From CAVVSQ01 sp963848825 (GTDB lineage Bacteria; Planctomycetota; Planctomycetia; Gemmatales; Gemmataceae): 64,000 nt of DNA. The notes under the pieces were generated by a model that searched no databases, was not told the origin of the DNA, and saw only the letters and a program-made list of their open reading frames with translations. A program made the position numbers and the translations under genes. Numbering within the stretch: position 1 is the first letter of the stretch; each line of letters opens with the position of its first letter. The stretch is from positions 310,001 through 374,000 of the forward strand of contig CAWKFA010000017.1 of assembly GCA_963848825.1 (NCBI GenBank), written 5' to 3'. This document shows, piece after piece, positions 58,666 through 64,000 of the stretch.

Positions 58666-59184
58666 GAAACGACTCCATCGGATGAATGCTCAAGAAGTTA
58701 AACCAAAGTCAATGGCCGCGCCGATGCAGATTACGCGAAGGACCAATCCGCGCGACGGCAGGCACTTGTTCGGCCCGGGAGGGGTGAGGTCTCGGAGAGA
58801 GATCGCCGTAGCGGAACGAAGCCAAGCACTTGGCGGGTTGGCGCCGCCGCGGCGATGATTGTTAGGCAATCGCTACGGTGAAAAGCCCCTTCTGGATGCT
58901 GCCTGTAACCTGCACAGAGGTTCGACCTAAACGTCGCAGTTACCACATCCCGCGCCATTCCGTGCTGGCGGAATAAGCTGGAAATACCGATTAGTGAAAA
59001 TAGGCAGATCGGAAATTAACTGACGATTTGCCCGAAGTCAAATGTTTTCTGAAAAAACTTGGAATTTAGCTACAGAATGGACCAGGCGCAAACCGTTCTA
59101 TTGGTTATGGCTTAGGGCCCAGTCTCGGTATCCAGGACGCCAAAATCGGCTGGACCCAGCAATTGGAAGTGTAATCGGGCATGA
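58666..59184. other. Upstream region of the giant lectin gene, no gene recognised
   Basis: About 520 bp, probably the promoter and leader of the minus-strand giant gene. Short frames on both strands lack ribosome-binding sites and recognisable content. No clear sigma-factor box stands out. Confidence 0.4.
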
Positions 59185-59760
59185 CTCAAACCCATCGGGT
59201 GGGTCAAGCGTAATCGCGCTGACCCACCGAAATAAACGAACGCGTAGCCCGCATACCATGGTTTCGCATGGGGAGTGGTGGGTCAGCGCGAGTACGCTTG
59301 ACCCACCCTACGAATTCCGCAAGCTTTTCGGCCCACCGAAATAAACGAACGCGTAGCCCGCATACCATGGTTTCGCATGGGGAGTGGTGGGTCAGCGCGA
59401 GTACGCTTGACCCACCCTACGAATTCGGGAAGCTTTTCGGCCCACCGAAGTAAACTCAAACCCGTAGGGTGGGTCGAGCGTAATCGCGCTGACCCACCGA
59501 AATAAACGAACGCGTAGCCTGCATACCATGGTTTCGCATGGGGAGTGGTGGGTCAGCGCGAGTACGCTTGACCCACCCTACGAATTCGGGAAGCTTTTCG
59601 GCCCACCGAAGTAAACTCAAACCCGTAGGGTGGGTCGAGCGTAATCGCGCTGACCCACCGAAATAAACGAGCGCGTAGCCCGCATACCATGGTTTCGCAT
59701 GGGGATCGGTGGGTCAGCGCGAGTACGCTTGACCCACCCTACGAGTTCCGCAAGCTTTCG
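59185..59760. repeat. Tandem 161-bp repeat block built from GTGGGTC inverted repeats
   Basis: Four units; three are spaced 161 bp apart (AATAAACGA at 59340, 59501, 59662) and the first is 109 bp before the second, which lacks a 52-bp segment. Each full unit has GTGGGTC(A/G)AGCGTAATCG...TGACCCAC and later its near-inverse GTGGGTCAGCGCGAGTACG...TGACCCAC, so units can fold into stem-loops. A GCATACCATGGTTTCGCATG element lies between the two. The block abuts the stop codon of the outer-membrane protein gene. Confidence 0.88.
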
Positions 59761-59762
59761 GC

Positions 59763-60989
59763 TTAATAGCGGAATTCGACGTGGCCGACGAAGCCGTCGA
59801 AGGTGAGATTGTCGCGGAAGTTATTGCTGTTGGTGGTGAAGTTATTGTTGGCGATTGCCTGGCCAAGGGATGGGACATTCATGACGTTAAACCAGGAGCC
59901 GAAATAGTAACCCCCGGAAATTCGCACATGGCCTTTTTTGCTTTGCCAGCCCAGGCCAAGTTCCAGTTCGAGCACGGGCACGATGCGTGACTCGGTAATC
60001 GAGCTCTGTCCAATAAGGCCCGTGAACACATTGCGTTCCACGAAGTTGCCGCGAAATTGGCCGACCAACAGATCAAGCATGCCCTTGCCGTAGCCGTAGA
60101 AGCCGCCCAGGATGCGATATTCCCCTTCGAGACCGGCCCGTACGCCGCCGCCATCGAAATTAACGGTGGCATCCGTCGTGCTGGTGCCCGTTACCTGGTA
60201 GGTCGCCAGCAAGCTCTGGTTGAGGTGGGCGTAACGTGCTCCGGCCACCCAGAGCAAAGACAGGTGCTCGTTATTGACGAACGCACACTTGTAATCGACG
60301 TCGGCGGTGCGCAGGTCGATCACGTATTGTGCCGTGGCGCTCAAGCTGTCGCCGGCGGAGTTGACCGTGTTGGGAAAGACGAGAAAGTTATGGAGCACGT
60401 TGCCGGCGGGCGCCGTGATGGCGCCATTGGTGTTTTCGTGGAAGTAAGTGAAGGTGCCGACCACCCAGCTGTGGTCCGAGAGTCCCACGCCGCCGCCAAA
60501 ACGGAAGCCGCTTTCATACTTCGGGCTGGCCGTGCCGACGGGCCCGCGGGGCACGGAAGTGGCCGGGTCGATGCCATCGAAGGCCTGGGCGAACGGCACG
60601 TCCGCGTTATGGACGTTCCAATAAAGGTATTCACCAAAGACCTGCAAATGGAGGCAATGTGCCCGCGGCGTGCAACAGGTGTCGGCATCGCAATAGGGAG
60701 GCACATATTCAAAGGGCCTTAAGGTGCCCGGGTAGCTCGCGCTCGGCTGCGGCACCACGGGTTGCGCCACTACGGGCTGCGGCGGGACGGTGTAGGTTGA
60801 TCCCGGCGGCAAAACTTGCGGTTGTTGGCCATAGTTGCCGCTCACCGGTTGAATGGGACCGAGCATGGCCCGGCCAATCGGAACCGGAATAGGCGGTAGT
60901 TGTCCGAGGTTCTGGGCGGTTTGCGCCTGAACCTGAGAAGGAAGCGCAGCGAGCCCCAGGGCCATCAATCCTTTGATGATCTTCCGCAT
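59763..60989 (-). CDS. Lpg1974-like pore-forming outer-membrane protein
   Basis: ATG 60989 is chosen over upstream in-frame codons because AAAGGA lies five bases before it and a signal peptide follows (MRKIIKGLMALGLAALPSQVQAQ). The mature protein has a Pro/Gln-rich linker (PQVLPPGSTYTVPPQPVVAQPVVPQP), a Cys-containing segment (CDADTCCTPRAHC), then a beta-barrel pattern: LQVFGEYLYWNVHNADVPFA, YESGFRFGGGVGLSDHSWVVGTFTYFHEN, LSLLWVAGARYAHLNQSL, GGGVRAGLEGEYRILGGFYGYGKG, and an aromatic end (VGHVEFRY), as in outer-membrane barrels. The 'YLYWN...AGARY' pattern is typical of the Legionella-OMP-like family. It forms a pore or structural barrel in the outer membrane. Confidence 0.78.
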   Translation of the reverse strand: MRKIIKGLMALGLAALPSQVQAQTAQNLGQLPPIPVPIGRAMLGPIQPVSGNYGQQPQVLPPGSTYTVPPQPVVAQPVVPQPSASYPGTLRPFEYVPPYCDADTCCTPRAHCLHLQVFGEYLYWNVHNADVPFAQAFDGIDPATSVPRGPVGTASPKYESGFRFGGGVGLSDHSWVVGTFTYFHENTNGAITAPAGNVLHNFLVFPNTVNSAGDSLSATAQYVIDLRTADVDYKCAFVNNEHLSLLWVAGARYAHLNQSLLATYQVTGTSTTDATVNFDGGGVRAGLEGEYRILGGFYGYGKGMLDLLVGQFRGNFVERNVFTGLIGQSSITESRIVPVLELELGLGWQSKKGHVRISGGYYFGSWFNVMNVPSLGQAIANNNFTTNSNNFRDNLTFDGFVGHVEFRY

Positions 60990-61358
60990 GATAATCCTTT
61001 CATTCGGTTTGACTTCACCGCACATCCATGAGCGGGGGCCCGGCGTCCATTGGGCAAGCGCGCGAACCGAGTGGCACGATCGTGCGCTCGCATGAGTCAT
61101 CGGACTTAGCGTTTCGGCGAAGTCAAGAAGAGTGGACTGGAAGGGAGGAAATGGGCTATCTGGGGGCCGCATAAATGCCAAGATAGGCGCCGGCGGAAAA
61201 TCCGGCACTCTGTCAAATGGGGGGTCAGAGGGTTTTGGGGAAGGTAGGAGGCAGAATTTCAGCGCGGCATGCGATTTGGGCTACAGACTTAGGATCCCTG
61301 TTCATCCATCGCAAACCGGTACGGCTGCTTTCGCCTGGAAGGAACAGATGTTCCGTGC
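60990..61358. other. Intergenic region, no gene recognised
   Basis: 369 bp between the end of wzt and the outer-membrane protein gene, both on the minus strand. Open frames here are extensions or shadows without ribosome-binding sites. It should contain the promoter of the outer-membrane protein gene. Confidence 0.4.
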
Positions 61359-62123
61359 CTAGGCGGCCAAGAGCGTGGACTTGCCGCCCCTCATGTAGGC
61401 GTCATAAGCTTCGGTAACGGTTTTGGCGTCGCCGCTCATGCGCACCGTGCCGTGGTCCATCCACAGCACCGTCGTGCACAAGCGACGGAGCGTATTGAGG
61501 TCATGGCTGGCGAAAACCAGCAGGCGTGCCTTGTCGATGACGTTCATCATGCGCCGGTAGGCTTTTTCTTGGAAGCCGGCGTCGCCCGCGCTGAGAACTT
61601 CGTCCAGCAACAAGATCTCCGGCTCGATGGCGGTGGCGATCGAAAACAACAGGCGCACGTTCATGCCGCTGCTATAAAAGCGCACGGGCATGTCCAGGGC
61701 CTCGCCGAGTTCGCTAAAAGCGGCAATTTCCGGCTTCTTCTCCTCGATCTGCTTGGGAAGGTCTCCTTGAAGCAGGCTTCGAAAGAAGATGTTTTCCCAG
61801 CCACTGGCATCGGACACTATGCCCACGCCAATGTCGAGGAGGCTGTTAATCTTCCCGTGCACGCTTACTTTTCCGGAGGTGGAGGGATAGATTCCGGCCA
61901 GCAGTTTGAGAAGGGTGCTTTTGCCGGCGCCATTGTGGCCGATGAGGCCGATCCGTTCCCCCTCGCCGACGTCGAGATTGAGGTTTTGCAGGGCATTGAC
62001 CTCAATAAAGGGGTTCACCTCGGGCCTGTACCAGCGGTCGATGAACAGTTGCTTCAGCGTGGAACGTCCGCGTTTCCGCACCCGAAATTGCAGCGATACG
62101 TCCTCGAGCTTTATTCCGATCAT
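61359..62123 (-). CDS. wzt: Polysaccharide ABC exporter ATPase (Wzt/KpsT/TagH-like)
   Basis: Start taken at MIGIKLEDVSLQF, where homology begins (254 residues). Walker A GHNGAGKST (62-70), the divergent signature YSSGMNVRLLFSIATA typical of Wzt/KpsT/TagH proteins, Walker B ILLLDEVLSAGD, H-loop FASHDL. The C-terminal carbohydrate-recognition domain of long Wzt proteins is absent, so export does not appear to depend on that type of substrate check. With the permease 52 bases upstream it exports lipid-linked or capsular polysaccharide across the inner membrane. Confidence 0.92.
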   Translation of the reverse strand: MIGIKLEDVSLQFRVRKRGRSTLKQLFIDRWYRPEVNPFIEVNALQNLNLDVGEGERIGLIGHNGAGKSTLLKLLAGIYPSTSGKVSVHGKINSLLDIGVGIVSDASGWENIFFRSLLQGDLPKQIEEKKPEIAAFSELGEALDMPVRFYSSGMNVRLLFSIATAIEPEILLLDEVLSAGDAGFQEKAYRRMMNVIDKARLLVFASHDLNTLRRLCTTVLWMDHGTVRMSGDAKTVTEAYDAYMRGGKSTLLAA

Positions 62124-62175
62124 GGTTTGAAATCCAGTTTCAAGTTTGCGGTTTAGTCTTTTTCCCAAGTCAAAA

Positions 62176-62976
62176 CTACATGTGGAAAATAAGCGTGCGC
62201 TCACGGCTATGCAGCATCCAGACCGCGGCACAGAGAGAGGCAATCGTTACGACCGTGGCATAGGCGAACGTGCTGGCGCTCGGGAATTGACAGCCCACCA
62301 GCGGATCGCGAATGATGTCCACAAAGGCGCAGAGCGGGTTGTAACGGATGATTTCCTTCGCCAGCGGCATCTTGATTTGCTTGATCGGATAAAAGACGCC
62401 CGACAAGAAGTAAAGGAGTTGTAGGGCCACAGTCACCATCTGCTGCGTGTCGGGAAAGTAGACGTTGGCAAAGCCAAATAAGACGCCCAGGGACCAGGCG
62501 AAAAGAAAACAAAGAACCATGCTTGGTATCAGCGTCAAGAGGGCTGCCGGCTCCGGATAACCCTGGAAGAAGAGCGTCACGGCGACGGTCAGGCCCAGCA
62601 TGATCAGAAAATGGAAGCCGACCACCAGGGCGAGGCGCAAGGGATATATGGCCATCGGCATCGGATGGGAGCGAATATATTGTTCGCCATTGTAAAGGCT
62701 GTGGCCGCCTTCCAGGATGGTTTGCGACAGAAAGCCCCAGATCGCCAGGCCGCCGACGACAAAGGGAACGTAATCCTTCATCTCCATGGCGAAAAACTGG
62801 GCAAAGACAATGCACAGAATGATCGTGGTGAATATTGGATTGAGCAGCGACCAGCCCAGGCCCAGGACCGAGCGCCGATAGCGGTTGCGTAAATCGAGCC
62901 GAACCAGGCATATGAGCAGGTGCCGGGCCTGCCAAATGCGGCCCCAATAATCTTTAGATAATGCGGGAGGCATCAT
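62176..62976 (-). CDS. wzm: Polysaccharide ABC exporter permease (Wzm/KpsM/TagG-like)
   Basis: An ABC-2-type permease with six transmembrane segments. The N-terminal RHLLICLVRLDLRNRYRRSVLGLGWSLLNPI is the amphipathic helix and first TM entry typical of this family; VPFVVGGLAIWGFLSQTILEGGHSL and LLYFLSGVFYPIKQI are conserved positions. I prefer the ATG at 62976 (GAGAG site eight bases before); a GTG at 63048 adds 24 residues. The gene is first of a wzm-wzt pair and diverges from the gene at 63,162. Confidence 0.92.
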   Translation of the reverse strand: MMPPALSKDYWGRIWQARHLLICLVRLDLRNRYRRSVLGLGWSLLNPIFTTIILCIVFAQFFAMEMKDYVPFVVGGLAIWGFLSQTILEGGHSLYNGEQYIRSHPMPMAIYPLRLALVVGFHFLIMLGLTVAVTLFFQGYPEPAALLTLIPSMVLCFLFAWSLGVLFGFANVYFPDTQQMVTVALQLLYFLSGVFYPIKQIKMPLAKEIIRYNPLCAFVDIIRDPLVGCQFPSASTFAYATVVTIASLCAAVWMLHSRERTLIFHM

Positions 62977-63161
62977 AAAAGTTCTCTCAAAATAGGAGGA
63001 CTGCGCAAACTGATTAGCCAGGTCCCGTCGATCACGCAGTTGTGTCACGGACCTATACCACGAGCCTAAAGGCGAAACAATCTCAGTTCATGTTGTTTCT
63101 TTCCTGGAAGTGACTTATATATTCCGCAGCTGGCCCAGACGGTTTCAAGGTACTCCGGAAA

Positions 63162-64000
63162 ATGACACAGCCTCTCACCGTGCCAACAAAACTACCGCCG
63201 CGCTCCGATCTTGCCGAGCCGCGGCCCCGCCCTGCGCTCGACGAGGCACTCAGGCGCGGCGATAAGACGCGCCTCGACAGGGCCGAGCGTCATTCGCCCA
63301 ATCCAAAAACGCCGATCAAGAGTCGCCGCGCCGTCGTCATTATCTGGTCGCTTACCCATTTAAAAGAATTAGCCCGACTGGTTCGCTTTCTGCAACAGGA
63401 GACGCATTGGCAACCGGTGGTCCTGCTAGGCTATTCCGTGTCCGCCACACCGGAGGCGAAGCAAGAATGGAACGCCGCCCGCATCCCCTGGTACGTCTTT
63501 GGCTCCCTGGCGCAGAATCCCCAGCGCGTTAGCCGTTGGCGTACCCTGGCGTTGTCGGTTTGTAACTGCCTTGGTCTCCTGATCCAACTCGCCTTACTCT
63601 GGCCCCTGGTGTTTACCAAAAACCGCCTCCGCATGGCGGCTATTTATGTCGGGCGCCAACACCTATCCCTGGCGCGCTTCGTCCGGCCGCTTGGAAAGCT
63701 GTGTAGCACCCTGGGCCGCATAGGTCTCAAGGCCTGCGTTCGTGCGACCCCACGACGACTAAGAGATCACGTCCGCAGACGCTGGCAGCCGGTTTTCACC
63801 TGGCTCCTGCCTCATACACGCGGCGGTTTTCGGCTGTTGCGAACCACCCTGAACTGGGCACTCAAAAAGACATTCACCCGGCCGCGCAATACGGCGCCGG
63901 CTGGTGCGCGCGTGGGCAACCACAGCCCTGTCCTCGCTGGCTACAAGCCTTGGTTTCGTGGGAAACTGGTTAGCCTATGCCAGCGGCTACAACTGGCTCA
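63162..64000 (+). CDS. Uncharacterised protein, start of a gene running off the window; possible polysaccharide-synthesis enzyme
   Basis: Open from ATG 63162 to the last base (279 codons without a stop). It begins with a ~55-residue charged, proline-rich leader, then a Rossmann-like strand (RRAVVIIWSLTHLKELARLVRFLQQE, WQPVVLLGYSV) of the kind seen at the N-terminus of glycosyltransferases, followed by a hydrophobic segment (LALSVCNCLGLLIQLALLWPLVF, ~129-151) and a long basic region. Divergence from wzm across a 113-185-bp gap (depending on the wzm start) suggests a surface-polysaccharide locus continuing to the right. The family is not certain. Confidence 0.6.
   Translation, partial: MTQPLTVPTKLPPRSDLAEPRPRPALDEALRRGDKTRLDRAERHSPNPKTPIKSRRAVVIIWSLTHLKELARLVRFLQQETHWQPVVLLGYSVSATPEAKQEWNAARIPWYVFGSLAQNPQRVSRWRTLALSVCNCLGLLIQLALLWPLVFTKNRLRMAAIYVGRQHLSLARFVRPLGKLCSTLGRIGLKACVRATPRRLRDHVRRRWQPVFTWLLPHTRGGFRLLRTTLNWALKKTFTRPRNTAPAGARVGNHSPVLAGYKPWFRGKLVSLCQRLQLA

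Noticed and set aside
59185..59760. CRISPR-like array
   Set aside because: Units are 161 bp, repeats are internally palindromic, there are no unique 30-40-bp spacers and no cas genes.

Overview
The window looks like the chromosome of a planctomycete, most likely a Gemmata-type lineage. The pointers are very large secreted surface proteins opening with an LE-LE-(D/E)-R-x-x-P-type motif, a Ser/Thr kinase with the N-terminal region usual in that phylum, a surface cluster (ABC exporter, giant coiled-coil membrane protein, squalene-cyclase-like repeat protein, NPCBM protein), and high GC. No rRNA, tRNA or CRISPR array was recognised.

Layout. 1-5.5 kb holds the 3' part of a cohesin/dockerin-bearing surface protein, whose last codons and stop lie in a RAYT (REP-associated tyrosine transposase) fragment. 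5.9-9.4 kb encodes a kinase and a beta-propeller/polytopic protein, probably one gene split by a frameshift. 9.9-12.8 kb is a secreted glycosidase-like protein. 12.9-15.2 kb is a decayed RAYT element with a complete IS4-family element inserted in its left end. 15.4-23.9 kb is a second, 2827-residue cohesin/dockerin protein, followed by an intact RAYT element. 25-28.1 kb contains a beta-propeller protein and debris (IS21 istA remnant, RAYT fragment, broken nucleoside phosphorylase). 28.3-31.7 kb has a cobalt-type nitrile hydratase and ettA, with three copies of a ~95-bp MITE. 31.8-42.1 kb is one co-directional block: LolD-like ATPase, FtsX/MacB-type permease, coiled-coil protein, Gly-rich protein, Tat-type cyclase-fold protein, NPCBM protein. 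42.2-45.3 kb (minus) is selD, a secretin-N-like protein and an ABC ATPase. 45.4-58.7 kb (minus) is one giant lectin/adhesin gene of about 4,430 codons split into five frames. 59.2-59.8 kb is a block of tandem inverted repeats. 59.8-64 kb has an Lpg1974-like outer-membrane protein, a Wzm/Wzt polysaccharide exporter and the start of a divergent gene.

How the genes fit together. Most non-mobile genes are concerned with the cell surface: exported glycan-binding scaffolds, a polysaccharide exporter, an outer-membrane protein and an envelope ABC system. Mobile DNA sits against the surface genes: both cohesin proteins have RAYT DNA at their 3' ends, and the second one lies between two RAYT copies in the same orientation.

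Caution on sequence quality. About twenty reading-frame breaks occur in otherwise normal genes and most have the phase of a single missing base. Consensus deletions are the likeliest cause, so most of these genes are probably intact in the organism. Frame-broken genes are annotated here across the break where possible.
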